From the NCBI RefSeq assembly GCF_001427105.1, contig NZ_LMGI01000001.1:248001-312000 (forward strand): 64,000 bases of DNA, written 5' to 3'. How positions within the stretch are numbered: the stretch's first letter is position 1; each line of letters opens with the position of its first letter. This DNA is from Sphingopyxis sp. Root154. Lineage in GTDB: Bacteria > Pseudomonadota > Alphaproteobacteria > Sphingomonadales > Sphingomonadaceae. A program made the translations under genes and the position numbers. Under the pieces are notes generated by a model that worked only from the letters and a program-made list of their open reading frames with translations, was not told the origin of the DNA and searched no databases. Below, in pieces: positions 1-8,983 of this stretch.

Positions 1-2
1 CC

Positions 3-254
3 GGGGGTGATGCCTTCGACGTCATGGACCCCGCCAATATCGCGCCGACGGTGGTGTGGCTGGGCAGCGCCGAAAGCGCGCATGTGACGGGCTGCGTCTT
101 CGAACTCGAAGGCGGCAAGATCATGCTCGAGGACGGTTGGCGCGAAGGGCCGCAGGTCGGCAAGCAGGAAAAATGGGCGCCCGCCGATGTGGGCCGTGCG
201 GTCGACGCCCTGCTTGGCGAACGGAGCGAACCGCGCCGGGTCTGGGGCAGCTAA
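3..254 (+). CDS. SDR-family oxidoreductase, C-terminal fragment (runs off the left edge)
   Basis: This is the end of a coding frame that is already open at base 3 and stops at the TAA at 252-254, so the start lies outside the window. The visible 83 residues look like the tail of a short-chain dehydrogenase/reductase of the type found in acyl-CoA and steroid catabolic operons: a 'PxxIAPxVVWLGSxES' segment, then 'VTGxVFELEGGKI' where SDRs place the last beta strand and cofactor-proximal region. The Rossmann glycine motif and the Ser-Tyr-Lys triad would be upstream and cannot be seen. The stop codon is one base from the GTG start of the next gene, so the two are very likely cotranscribed. The substrate is unknown. 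Confidence 0.7.
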   Translation, partial: GGDAFDVMDPANIAPTVVWLGSAESAHVTGCVFELEGGKIMLEDGWREGPQVGKQEKWAPADVGRAVDALLGERSEPRRVWGS

Positions 255-255
255 G

Positions 256-1332
256 GTGCATTTCGCCTTCACCGACGAACAGGTGATGATCGCTGAAACG
301 GCGAAGGCTTTCTTCGCGGAGAATGCGACGAGCGAGCGGACGCGCGCCGCGATGGCCGAGACCGGTGTCGACGGTGCATTGTGGCAAGCATTCACTGGCG
401 ACCTTGGGCTTGCCGGTGTCGCGATTCCGGAAGCGCTGGGCGGCGCAGGGCTCGGCATGGTCGAGCTTGCGGTCCTGGCCGAGGCGGCGGGGAGGCACAC
501 CGCGGCGCTGCCGCTGCTCGCCAGCCTCACGCTTGCCGCCCCGGCGATCCTCGCTGGCGGCACCGACGAGCAGAAGGCACGCCTCCTCCCCCGCCTCGCG
601 TCGGGCGAACTGGTGGCGAGCTTCGCTACCGTAAACAGGGGCGAAACGCCCCGCGCGACGTTCAGCGACGGAAGGCTCACCGGTGCCGCGCTCCACGTAC
701 CGCACGGCGCAGGCGCCGACATCTTCGTGGTCGAAACCGACAATGGGGTCGCGATCATCGAGTGCGGCGCACCCGGGCTCCGCATCACCCCGCTCACCAG
801 CATGGACCAGACGCGCCCCTATGCCCGGCTCGATTTCGGCGGCGCCCTCGCCGAGCCTCTCGCCAACCCCCGCGCCGCCGTGCACGCCGCGCTCACTACG
901 GGATGGCTCGCCATCGCGGCCGATGCGCTGGGCGGCGCGCAAGCATGTCTCGACCGGACGGTCGCCTATGCGCAGGAACGTGTCCAGTTCGGTCGTTCGA
1001 TTGGCAGTTTCCAGGCGGTCAAGCACCGGCTGGCGGACATGATGATCGCGATCGAGCAGGCGCGCTCGGCAGTTTATTGGGCCGCGTGCGCCATTGACGA
1101 AGGGTCGGACGAAGCGAAGTTCGCGGTCCACGCCGCCAAGGCCTTTGCCTGCGACACCTATAGCGATTGCGCGGGCGAGATGATCCAGCTTCACGGCGGC
1201 ATCGGCTTCACCTGGGAGCATGACGCGCACCTCTTCTTCAAGCGCGCGCGCAGCAATGCGAGCTTGCTCGGCACCCCCGACTGGCACCGCGAACGGGTGG
1301 CCGCGCTGGCCGGATTGGACGAAGCGGCATGA
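256..1332 (+). CDS. Acyl-CoA dehydrogenase, ChsE2/FadE28-like subunit
   Basis: The 358-residue protein has the acyl-CoA dehydrogenase fold: an alpha-helical N-terminus ('FTDEQVMIAETAKAFF', residues 5-20), a beta domain, and a C-terminal FAD-binding helix region with 'ERVQFGRSIGSFQAVKHRLADM' from about residue 241 and 'QLHGGIGFTWEHDAHLFFKR' near residue 311. The HGGIGFTWEHDAHL signature resembles the FadE28 half of the heteromeric dehydrogenases known from steroid side-chain degradation. I chose the GTG at 256 because it follows the previous stop directly and begins the family's usual N-terminus; a longer frame from 187 would overlap the upstream gene. The last codons overlap the ATG of the next dehydrogenase, which suggests an obligate partner subunit. 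It would oxidise an acyl-CoA in the cytoplasm; the true substrate is not shown. Confidence 0.85.
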   Translation: MHFAFTDEQVMIAETAKAFFAENATSERTRAAMAETGVDGALWQAFTGDLGLAGVAIPEALGGAGLGMVELAVLAEAAGRHTAALPLLASLTLAAPAILAGGTDEQKARLLPRLASGELVASFATVNRGETPRATFSDGRLTGAALHVPHGAGADIFVVETDNGVAIIECGAPGLRITPLTSMDQTRPYARLDFGGALAEPLANPRAAVHAALTTGWLAIAADALGGAQACLDRTVAYAQERVQFGRSIGSFQAVKHRLADMMIAIEQARSAVYWAACAIDEGSDEAKFAVHAAKAFACDTYSDCAGEMIQLHGGIGFTWEHDAHLFFKRARSNASLLGTPDWHRERVAALAGLDEAA

Positions 1333-2510
1333 AGCTGGGATTTTCTCCCGAAGAAGAGGCGTTTCGCGCCGAAGCCGCGGCATGGCTCGCGGCCGAGTTA
1401 AACGGCCCCTTCGCCGACGTGCGCGGACTGACCAGTCTGGTCGCCAGCCCCGATCGCCGCCGCGACTGGGAGCGCCGACTGGGCGAAGCGGGCTGGAGCT
1501 GCGTCGGCTGGCCCAAGGCCTATGGCGGCCGCGACGCGACGCTCGCCGAGCAGGTGATCTTTGCCGAGGAATATGCGCGCGCAGGCGCCCCGCCCCGGCT
1601 CAATCATATCGGTATCGAGCTTGCGGGACCCACCATCCTCGCTTTCGGCACCGAAGAACAGAAGGCGCGCTTCCTGCCCGCGATTGCGCGGGGCAAGGAA
1701 ATCTGGTGCCAGGGATATTCGGAGCCGGGGGCCGGGTCCGACCTCGCCAATGTCCGCACCCGCGCATGGCGCGAGAGCGACGACTGGGTGATCGAAGGGC
1801 AGAAGGTCTGGACCAGCCTCGCGCAATTCTCGGACTGGATTTTCGTGATCGCGCGCACCGAGGAAGGGTCGAAGGGTCCCAAGGGGCTGTCCTTCCTGCT
1901 CGTCCCGGTCGACCAGAGCGGCGTCACCGTCCGGCCGATCCACCAGATCACCGGTGAAGCCGAGTTCAACGAAACCTTTTTCGACGGCGCGCGCACCAAC
2001 ACCGCCAACATCCTCGGCGCGCCGGGCGATGGCTGGACGGTCGCGATGGGGCTGCTCGGCTTCGAGCGCGGCGTCTCGACCCTCGCGCAGCAAATGGGCT
2101 TTCGCAACGAACTCGACGCGGTGATCGCCGCGGCGCGCGCCAATGGCGAAGCGAAAAACCCGCTGATCCGCCAGCGCATCGCCAAGGCCGAAATCGGCCT
2201 GAAACTTATGCGTTATGGCGCGCTGCGCATGCTCACCGATGCGGAGGGCGGCAGGCTCAACCCGTCGGCGCTCACTTACAAGATCCAGTGGGCAACATGG
2301 CGCCGCGATCTCGGCGAACTCGCGATGGACGTTCTGGGACAGGCGGGCGAGACCGTCGCGGGGCATGACTATGCCTTCCCCGCGCTTCCCAACCTGTTCC
2401 TCTACAGCCGCGCCGATACAATTTATGGCGGCACCAACGAGATTCAGCGCAACATCATCGCCGAGCGCGCGCTGGGGCTACCCCGCGAGCCGCGCGGCGA
2501 CCTCAAATGA
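1329..2510 (+). CDS. Acyl-CoA dehydrogenase, ChsE1/FadE29-like subunit
   Basis: This 393-residue acyl-CoA dehydrogenase has the FAD and substrate signature 'YSEPGAGSDLANVRT' near residue 128 and the C-terminal 'YGGTNEIQRNIIAERALGLPR' region near residues 365-386, typical of the FadE29 half of steroid-type heteromeric enzymes. Its start overlaps the previous gene's stop by four bases (ATGA). Two adjacent, dissimilar dehydrogenases joined this way usually form one alpha2beta2 enzyme, with each subunit giving part of the FAD sites. That assembly is inferred from family knowledge. The reaction would be alpha,beta-desaturation of a CoA thioester, feeding the MaoC hydratase two genes downstream. 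Confidence 0.88.
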   Translation: MKLGFSPEEEAFRAEAAAWLAAELNGPFADVRGLTSLVASPDRRRDWERRLGEAGWSCVGWPKAYGGRDATLAEQVIFAEEYARAGAPPRLNHIGIELAGPTILAFGTEEQKARFLPAIARGKEIWCQGYSEPGAGSDLANVRTRAWRESDDWVIEGQKVWTSLAQFSDWIFVIARTEEGSKGPKGLSFLLVPVDQSGVTVRPIHQITGEAEFNETFFDGARTNTANILGAPGDGWTVAMGLLGFERGVSTLAQQMGFRNELDAVIAAARANGEAKNPLIRQRIAKAEIGLKLMRYGALRMLTDAEGGRLNPSALTYKIQWATWRRDLGELAMDVLGQAGETVAGHDYAFPALPNLFLYSRADTIYGGTNEIQRNIIAERALGLPREPRGDLK

Positions 2511-3304
2511 AGGAACGAAGCGTGGCACGACCCGCCCCCGAATATCCGACACCGACCGGCCTTTTGAAGGGCAAGACCATGCTAATCACCGCCGCCGCGG
2601 GCAGCGGCATCGGCGGCGCGGTCGCGCAGCGCGCGGCCGAGGAAGGCGCGACGCTCTTCCTCTCCGACATGCACGAACGCCGGCTGGGCGAGACTGCCGA
2701 TCGGATCGAGGGATTGGGCTTCGCGCGCCCCGGCACACTCGTCTGCGACGTCACTAATGAAGAACAGGTGCAGGCGCTCGTCGCCGCGGCGATCGCGGGC
2801 ATGGGCAGTATCGACATACTCATCAACAATGCCGGCCTCGGCGGCGCGGCTTCGGTGGTCGAGATGACCGACGACCAGTGGCACAAGGTGCTCGACGTCA
2901 CGCTCACCAGCGTCTTCCGCATGACGCGCGCGATCCTGCCGCACATGTACGAGCGCCAGAAAGGCGCAATCGTCAACAACGCCTCGGTCCTCGGCTGGCG
3001 CGCGCAAAAGCTGCAGGCGCATTATGCCGCGGCCAAGGCGGGGGTGATGGCTTTCACGCGCTGTTCGGCGCTCGAAGCCGCCGAGCACGGCGTCCGCATC
3101 AACGCGGTTTCGCCCAGCCTCGCGATGCACGCTTCGCTTTCCAAGGTGACCCCGCCGGGGCTGCTCGAGGAGCTGACCGAGAAGGAGGCCTTCGGCCGCT
3201 ATGCCGAGCCGTGGGAGGTCGCGAACGTCATGATGTTCCTCGCCAGCGACCTTTCTTCCTACATGACAGGCGAAGTGCTTGCGGTGTCGAGCCAGCAGGC
3301 ATGA
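2507..3304 (+). CDS. SDR-family oxidoreductase
   Basis: This is a 265-residue short-chain dehydrogenase. The nucleotide-binding loop at residues 27-37 reads ITAAAGSGIGG, a variant in which the usual TG pair is TA. An 'NNAG' motif follows near residue 107, and the catalytic region is 'NASVLG' then 'HYAAAKAG' with Tyr near residue 173. The protein resembles IpdF-like reductases of steroid ring degradation, but that is only a family-level resemblance. It starts inside the stop of the dehydrogenase before it and ends inside the start of the MaoC gene after it, so all four genes are translationally coupled. Expected role: oxidation of a hydroxyacyl-CoA or alicyclic alcohol with NAD(P). Confidence 0.85.
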   Translation: MKERSVARPAPEYPTPTGLLKGKTMLITAAAGSGIGGAVAQRAAEEGATLFLSDMHERRLGETADRIEGLGFARPGTLVCDVTNEEQVQALVAAAIAGMGSIDILINNAGLGGAASVVEMTDDQWHKVLDVTLTSVFRMTRAILPHMYERQKGAIVNNASVLGWRAQKLQAHYAAAKAGVMAFTRCSALEAAEHGVRINAVSPSLAMHASLSKVTPPGLLEELTEKEAFGRYAEPWEVANVMMFLASDLSSYMTGEVLAVSSQQA

Positions 3305-3765
3305 GCGCGCGGATTTTCAAAACGCCGATCGAGCTGCTCGCCGCGGTGGGTGAGAGCTTTACACCTACCGAGTGGGTCGCAATCGAGCAGGACCGCATCG
3401 ACCTGTTCGCTGACGCCACCGACGATCACCAATGGATTCATGTCGATCCCGAGCGCGCGAAGGACGGCCCGTTCGGCGGCACGATCGCCCATGGTTATCT
3501 CACGATGAGCCTCGTCAACCGCTTCCTGCCCGAACTGATCGAGGTTCGCGGCGTTTCGATGGGGGTCAATGTCGGCACCGACAATCTGCGCTTCCTGAGC
3601 CCCGTCCGGGCCGGCAGCCGGATCCGGGGCAAGGGCGAACTGGTCAAGGCCGAGGAAGCGAAGGGCGGCATCCAGGCGGTCGTCCGCGTGACCGTGGAGA
3701 TCGAGGGCGCCGAGAAGCCGGCTTGCGTTGTGGATACGATCAGCCGTTTTTATCCGGACGCGTGA
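3301..3765 (+). CDS. MaoC-like (R)-specific enoyl-CoA hydratase
   Basis: This 154-residue single-hotdog protein has the hydratase motif 'DATDDHQWIHVDP' at residues 38-50, with the catalytic Asp/His pair likely Asp42 and His47, followed by 'GTIAHGYLTMSL', the second MaoC signature. The start ATG at 3301 overlaps the stop of the SDR (ATGA), which settles the choice over longer upstream frames. It should hydrate the enoyl-CoA made by the dehydrogenase pair. It is the last gene of the plus-strand chain and meets the acyl-CoA ligase, which runs in the opposite direction, 60 bp further on. Confidence 0.88.
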   Translation: MSARIFKTPIELLAAVGESFTPTEWVAIEQDRIDLFADATDDHQWIHVDPERAKDGPFGGTIAHGYLTMSLVNRFLPELIEVRGVSMGVNVGTDNLRFLSPVRAGSRIRGKGELVKAEEAKGGIQAVVRVTVEIEGAEKPACVVDTISRFYPDA

Positions 3766-3825
3766 ACCGTCAGCTGTGGGGTGACGATTGACGGGGCAGA
3801 AACCGGTCGAACGCAGCCCAAACTG

Positions 3826-5376
3826 TTACTCTCGCAGCAGGAATTTCTGCACCTTGCCCGCGGCATTCATCGGCAGCTCGTCGACGATCACCACCTGACG
3901 TGGCACCTTGTAATTCGCCATATTCTCGCGGCACCAGGCGATAATCTCGTCGGCGGTGGCGCGAGTACCGGGGCGCAGAATGACATAGGCCTTGGGCACT
4001 TCGCCCAGCCGTTCGTCGGGTACGCCGACGACCGCCGACTGCATGACCGCCGGATTGGCCGCGAGCAGCCCTTCGATTTCGGCCGGATAGGCGTTGAAGC
4101 CGCCGACGATGAAGATGTCCTTGGCGCGGTCGGTGATCTTCACATTGCCGCTTGCGTCCTGCACCGCGATGTCGCCCGTGCGCAGCCAGCCTTCCCCGTC
4201 GATCGCCGCAGCGGTCGCCGCCGGGTCGTTGAAATAGCCCTGCATCACATTGGGTCCGCGCACGAGCAGTTCGCCCGCTTCGCCCGGCGTTACTATCTTG
4301 CCCGCCTCGTCGATGAGCTTGACCTCGATCCCGTCGAGCGGGCGGCCCGCGGTGTTGGCTATCGTCGCAGCATCGTCACCGGCCCCGCACATCGTCACGA
4401 CGCCGCAAGTTTCGGTGAGGCCATAGGCGGTGAGCACGACATCGATGCCGAGCTTGCCGCGCATCTCCTCGATCAGGGTGACGGGCACCGAAGCCGCGCC
4501 GGTGATCGACACGCGCAGCGAAGAAATATCGTGGTCGCGATAAGGACCAGCAAGCAGGCTCTGGAAAATCGTCGGCGGCCCGGGGAGCAGGGTCACCCGT
4601 TCGCGCTCGATCCGTTCGAGGACCCTATCGGTCTGAAACACAGCGTGGGGTAGCACGGTCACGCCGCGCATCAGCGCGACCAGCCAGCCGGCCTTGTAGC
4701 CGAAGCTGTGGAAAAATGGATTGATGATCAGGAAACTGTCGCCCGGCCCGTATGTCAGCGTCTCGCCATAAGCGAGATACAGGCGGACATTTTGCCCATG
4801 CGTCGTCACGGCGCCCTTCGGATTGCCCGTGGTGCCCGAGGTGAAGAGGATGTCGCAGACCTGATCCTCGCCCAGCGCATCCATCCGCGCGCCGACCGCG
4901 GCATCGGAAAGGGCTGCGCCGCGATCGAGGAAGGTCTGCCAAGCCGTGCCACCCTTGTCGCCCTCCATCAGGACGATTCCGCGCAAATCGGGCAGATCCT
5001 CATCTGCGATCAATTCCGGATAGGTGGTGCCGAGAAAATCGGCGACGGTAAGCAGCAGCCTGGCACCGCTGGTGCGCAGGATGTAGCCCGCCTCGCGCCC
5101 CTTCAGCCGCGTGTTGAGCGGTACGATCGCCGCGCCCGCGGCCTGCGCACCGATGGCGGCAATGATCCAGAAGATCGCGTTGGGCGCCCAGATCGCGATA
5201 CGGTCCCCCGCTACGATCCCCGCGGCGATAAAACCCTTGGCGGCGGCACGCACCAGCGGTTCGAGATCGCGATAGCGAACCTCGGTCCCGTCCTCGCCCC
5301 GGATCGCGACGGAATCGCCCTGCGTGCGTGCCGCGGCGAAGATTTTATGGGGTATCGTGAACTTGGCTTTAGCCAC
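3826..5376 (-). CDS. AMP-forming acyl-CoA ligase (class I adenylate-forming)
   Basis: The 516-residue protein has the adenylation P-loop 'LFTSGTTGNPKGAVTTH' around residues 175-190, 'AYGLTETCGV' further on, 'GWLRTGDIA' in the hinge region, and the C-terminal lysine in 'NAAGKVQKFLLRE'. This is the FadD/long-chain or aromatic acid CoA ligase pattern. The GTG at 5376 is preferred because a CAGGAGA Shine-Dalgarno lies about 8 bases upstream; longer N-termini are possible but look like non-conserved arginine-rich sequence. It faces the dehydrogenase-hydratase operon and diverges from the LuxR gene, so it likely activates the acid that operon degrades. The substrate could be an isoprenoid or alicyclic acid; nothing in the sequence fixes it. 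Confidence 0.87.
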   Translation of the reverse strand: MAKAKFTIPHKIFAAARTQGDSVAIRGEDGTEVRYRDLEPLVRAAAKGFIAAGIVAGDRIAIWAPNAIFWIIAAIGAQAAGAAIVPLNTRLKGREAGYILRTSGARLLLTVADFLGTTYPELIADEDLPDLRGIVLMEGDKGGTAWQTFLDRGAALSDAAVGARMDALGEDQVCDILFTSGTTGNPKGAVTTHGQNVRLYLAYGETLTYGPGDSFLIINPFFHSFGYKAGWLVALMRGVTVLPHAVFQTDRVLERIERERVTLLPGPPTIFQSLLAGPYRDHDISSLRVSITGAASVPVTLIEEMRGKLGIDVVLTAYGLTETCGVVTMCGAGDDAATIANTAGRPLDGIEVKLIDEAGKIVTPGEAGELLVRGPNVMQGYFNDPAATAAAIDGEGWLRTGDIAVQDASGNVKITDRAKDIFIVGGFNAYPAEIEGLLAANPAVMQSAVVGVPDERLGEVPKAYVILRPGTRATADEIIAWCRENMANYKVPRQVVIVDELPMNAAGKVQKFLLRE

Positions 5377-5603
5377 GGCAGATCGTCTCCTGCGCCGGGC
5401 ATCCATGGACAAGCCGTCCATTCGCCCGATCGATGTGCTCCCCGCTGCGTTACGCGCGGGTGTGGCCGCGACAACCCCTATTCGGGGGGCGCGCGATTTG
5501 CGCACCGCCTCTTGCCGCTCGGGCCCGGACAGGTCATTGCCGGTTGGAGCCCGACTCCCCATAATTATTGGACGGTGGGACGCGAACAGGAAGCGAAGCC
5601 CGA

Positions 5604-6746
5604 ATGCGGATCGGAAAACCTCTGGCCGAAGTCGATGAACTGGTGACCCTGCTTTATCGCGGGCCGCTCGAAGCGACGCCGTGGCTGGGCTTCCTCGAAG
5701 CGCTGAGCCGGCGGATGCGCTGCGCCAGCGCGGCTATCACGTTGCGCCTCAGCCGGCAGGGCACCCCGCCGCTGATCATCTGGGGACCGCCGCCCGTGAT
5801 CGACGAGCACGAGGCGCGACGGATTCACGCGGTCCATGCCGAACTCGGCGATCTTGACCCCTTGCGCAACGCGCTAACCAAAGCCGGCGATATCTTCCGA
5901 CTGAGCGAGGTAATTTCGCCCGAGGATCTTCGCGGCAATCGCTTCTATCGCGAGATATTGCAGCCCTATGGCATCGAATATCAGCTCGGCATGTATATCT
6001 CCGAACCCGGCGGGTGGGAGGGCAATGTCGGCCTGACCAACGGCCCCGATGAAGCGGATTTCACCGATGACGACAAGCAGGTGCTGCTCGCGCTCCGCCC
6101 GCATCTCGAACAATCGCTGGCGCTTTTCTCACGCATGCGCCGCGACGAGACCGAGCTGCAGGTGATGATCGACACGCTCGACCGGCTGACGCTCTGTACC
6201 TTCATCCTTGATGGCGCGGGCCGCATCCTGCGCACCAACAGCGCGGGCCGCGCGCTGATCAAGTCGAGCGACGCGCTGCGCGCCGCCGACGACCGGCTCG
6301 TGCTCGCGAGCAAGGCGGGCAACGCACAGCTCCAGCAGCTGGTCGGCAAGGCGGTCGCGGCGCGCCGCGATGGCGGCAGCTTCGCCGAAGGGTTGCGCGT
6401 CGAGGCTGACATAGACCGCCATCTGGGCGTGCTGGTGCGCACGATCGAAACCCCCTCACGCTATAGCAACGAGGCGGGCCCGGCCGCGGTGGTCTATGTC
6501 TCCGGGCTCGACAACAACCAGCCGCTCGAAAGACTGGTCAGCCAGATTTTCGACCTCACGCCGTCCGAAGCGCATCTCGCGGCGCTGCTCGCAACCGGGC
6601 TCAGCCTCGCCGAAGCGGCGGCCAGGCTGGAGCTCACCGAAAATACCGTCCGCAGCTACTGCAAGACGATCCTCAGCAAGACCGGCGTCAGCCGCCAGGC
6701 CGATCTCGTCCGCCTGATCCTGCGCAGCGTCGCCGTTCTCGGCTGA
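5604..6746 (+). CDS. LuxR-type transcriptional regulator
   Basis: The 380-residue protein ends in a LuxR/GerE helix-turn-helix: 'LTPSEAHLAALLATGLSLAEAAARLELTENTVRSY' near residues 315-350. The N-terminal part is a PAS- or GAF-like sensory region that I cannot assign more closely. I chose the ATG at 5604 because AGGAAGC lies about 9 bases upstream; a TTG at 5568 would extend it by 12 residues without a good ribosome site. It is divergent from the acyl-CoA ligase across about 230 bp and lies next to the acyl-CoA operon, so it is a likely local regulator. It has no receiver domain and no obvious autoinducer-binding motif. Confidence 0.82.
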   Translation: MRIGKPLAEVDELVTLLYRGPLEATPWLGFLEALSRRMRCASAAITLRLSRQGTPPLIIWGPPPVIDEHEARRIHAVHAELGDLDPLRNALTKAGDIFRLSEVISPEDLRGNRFYREILQPYGIEYQLGMYISEPGGWEGNVGLTNGPDEADFTDDDKQVLLALRPHLEQSLALFSRMRRDETELQVMIDTLDRLTLCTFILDGAGRILRTNSAGRALIKSSDALRAADDRLVLASKAGNAQLQQLVGKAVAARRDGGSFAEGLRVEADIDRHLGVLVRTIETPSRYSNEAGPAAVVYVSGLDNNQPLERLVSQIFDLTPSEAHLAALLATGLSLAEAAARLELTENTVRSYCKTILSKTGVSRQADLVRLILRSVAVLG

Positions 6747-6776
6747 CGCGCCCCCAAAAAGGAGTGGCGGCGCGCG

Positions 6777-8120
6777 TCAGCCTTCGATCGCGCGGCGGTA
6801 ATGCGGCAGGGCGACAAGAAGCAGGCCGATGATCAGCGGCAACACGACCCCGCCGGCAATCGCGATCGAATAGCCGAGCGCCGCCTGGTCACCGAAACCG
6901 AAATCGGTGATCGCGGCGATGACGCTGGCGCCCAGCCCCATCCCCACCAGATTGACGCACAAGAGCGAGATCGCGGTTACCTGGCCGCGCAGCTGATTGG
7001 GCGTCACATCCTGGATCGCCGTCAGCATCACGCCTTGCGACGCCTGCCCGATCAGCGTGCCGATCGCCATCATCGTCAACGACAGAAAGGCCGTCGGCAT
7101 CAGCGGCGCGATGATGAGCGGCACGCCCTTCAGCAAGGTCGCGATCAGCACGACGCGCATATTGGCGTCGGCCCGCCCGCCCTGCATCAACCGTCCCGCG
7201 AGCCAACCACCCGACAGCGTGCCGACGGTGCCGCAGGTCAGCATGATCATCCCATAAGACATCCCCACCTCAGCAGGGCTCATGCCATAACTGCGGATCA
7301 GGAATGTCGGGAACCACAAGGCGGTGCCGATCGCGAGGAGCGCAATCAGGCTGAGCGACCCGATCAAGGAGCCGAAAAGCGCCCAGCGCTCGGCAATATA
7401 GTCGAACCCTTCGCGCAGGCTGCTTTGTACCGACAGATTCGCCGCCAGCTCCTGCCGCGCGGGTTCGCGGATCGTCATCATCAGTGCGGCGACGAGTATT
7501 CCGGGGGCCGCGACGCACAGGAACACCATCTGCCAGGGTTCGAAACTGCCAAGCCACGGCAATGTCGCGCCGCCGGTTTTGGTGAAACGCGCAAGCAGCC
7601 AGCCGCCGATCAATAGCGCGAGACCGCCGCCGATCGGATAGCCGATCGCATAGAAACTGATCGCCAGCGCCCGCCGGCGCCGCTCGAAATAGTCGCTGAT
7701 CAGCGAATAAGCGGTCGGGCTGAGTGTCGCTTCGCCCACCCCCACGCCGACGCGGGCGAGGAAGAGCCCGATGAAGCTGCTGGTAAAGCCGCAGGCCGCG
7801 GTCATCAGCGACCAGAAGAGCACCCCCCAGACGATCAGCGTCGCGCGCCTTTTGGTGCGATCGACGAAGCGGCCGATGGGCAGCGCGGCTATGCTGTAGA
7901 GGAGCGAAAAGGCAAAGCCCTGAAGCAGGCTGATCTCGAAATCGGTGAGACCCAAATCGCGCTGGATGGGTTCGACCATCAGCGTCAGGACCCGGGCGTC
8001 GATTGCGCTGAAGCAATAGCCGGTAAACAGGATCGCAACAACCAGCCAGCGATAGAAACCGCCCTTGGTCGCCGCCTCCTGATCCGGCCCCTGCCCTTCG
8101 GCCGCCGCCACCGTCACCAT
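6777..8120 (-). CDS. MFS transporter (spinster-like)
   Basis: This 447-residue integral membrane protein carries the MFS loop 2-3 signature 'GRFVDRTKRRATLIVWGV' and the N-terminal 'FSAIDARVLTLMVEPIQRDLGLTDFEISLLQGFAFSLLY' split across its first two helices, which is the pattern of spinster-type MFS proteins common in sphingomonad catabolic clusters. About twelve hydrophobic segments can be followed. Its N-terminus overlaps the C-terminus of the SDR gene upstream by 7 bases, so it is the last gene of an operon with the SDR, the decarboxylase-like protein and probably the Rieske oxygenase. It likely imports the substrate or exports an intermediate. Confidence 0.87.
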   Translation of the reverse strand: MVTVAAAEGQGPDQEAATKGGFYRWLVVAILFTGYCFSAIDARVLTLMVEPIQRDLGLTDFEISLLQGFAFSLLYSIAALPIGRFVDRTKRRATLIVWGVLFWSLMTAACGFTSSFIGLFLARVGVGVGEATLSPTAYSLISDYFERRRRALAISFYAIGYPIGGGLALLIGGWLLARFTKTGGATLPWLGSFEPWQMVFLCVAAPGILVAALMMTIREPARQELAANLSVQSSLREGFDYIAERWALFGSLIGSLSLIALLAIGTALWFPTFLIRSYGMSPAEVGMSYGMIMLTCGTVGTLSGGWLAGRLMQGGRADANMRVVLIATLLKGVPLIIAPLMPTAFLSLTMMAIGTLIGQASQGVMLTAIQDVTPNQLRGQVTAISLLCVNLVGMGLGASVIAAITDFGFGDQAALGYSIAIAGGVVLPLIIGLLLVALPHYRRAIEG

Positions 8121-8983
8121 GCCGACGGCGGATCCCGCCGCGCCAATATCTGTTCGGTTCGCGCGGCGATCAACACGTCATTCTCCTCGCTTTCGGGCAG
8201 CAACCAGAAACGCCCCGCCCGAATGCCCTCGAGCGCGAAGGCGGAAACCTCCGCAGGCTCGGTCAGCTTGAGCTTAAGCCCGGTCGTCCGTACCAGATCT
8301 TCCATCGTGCGATAGGCCACTTTGGTCTGGGCTTCATTCTCGACATAATCGGCCGGGCGCACCTCGCCCGATGCCATGATCGCCGTGTTGACCGTGTGCG
8401 GCCCCGGAAAGAGAGTGGCGGCGCGCAGCTTGCCCCCCTCGCGCAGCAATTGCTGGTGCAAGACCTCGGAAATGCTGGTCACCGCCGCCTTGGTGGCGGC
8501 ATAAATGGGGGTGTTGGGAAGCGAACGCAGCCCGCCGTTGGTCGAGCTGGTGTTGACGATCACCCCCTCCTGCCCCGCCTCGATCATCCGCGGCACGAAA
8601 GCCGCAATACCGTGGATGACGCCAAGCACATTGACGTCGATCCCCCAGCGCCAGTCGCTGAGCGGAAGCGTCCACAGCTTGCGCTGCGCCTCGCCCAGCC
8701 CGACGCCGGCATTGTTGAACAGGATATGCACCGTCTCGAAGTGCCCGAAAACCTGATCCGCCAGCGCCCGCACCGACGCTTCCTTGGTCACGTCGCAGGC
8801 GATGGCGAGCACCTGCCCCGAACCCAGCGCGTCAATCTCGACGCGCACGGCTTCGAGTCGCGCCGGATCGATATCGGCAATCACCACATTCGCCCCGGCG
8901 CGGGCGAGGTCGGCGCACAGACATTTGCCAACCCCGCTCGCCCCACCGGTAACAACGGCCACCCGGCCGGAAAAATTGTTCAT
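8114..8983 (-). CDS. SDR-family oxidoreductase
   Basis: This is a 289-residue classical-type SDR with 'VVTGGASGVGKCL' at residues 9-21, 'NNAGVG' near residue 88, the catalytic serine in 'VNTSSTNGG' and the Tyr-Lys pair in 'YAATKAAV'. The start at 8983 is the ATG that overlaps the stop of the decarboxylase-like gene (ATGA); the longer frame from 9064 would run deep into that gene. The C-terminal extension past residue 240 resembles SDRs with a long substrate loop. It probably oxidises an alcohol or dihydrodiol made by the Rieske oxygenase of the same operon. Confidence 0.85.
   Translation of the reverse strand: MNNFSGRVAVVTGGASGVGKCLCADLARAGANVVIADIDPARLEAVRVEIDALGSGQVLAIACDVTKEASVRALADQVFGHFETVHILFNNAGVGLGEAQRKLWTLPLSDWRWGIDVNVLGVIHGIAAFVPRMIEAGQEGVIVNTSSTNGGLRSLPNTPIYAATKAAVTSISEVLHQQLLREGGKLRAATLFPGPHTVNTAIMASGEVRPADYVENEAQTKVAYRTMEDLVRTTGLKLKLTEPAEVSAFALEGIRAGRFWLLPESEENDVLIAARTEQILARRDPPSAW

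Noticed and set aside
121..1383. Long minus-strand open frame opposite the acyl-CoA dehydrogenase
   Set aside because: It is the antisense shadow of a well-supported gene; its product is Arg-rich with no domain, as expected from GC-skewed codons read backwards.
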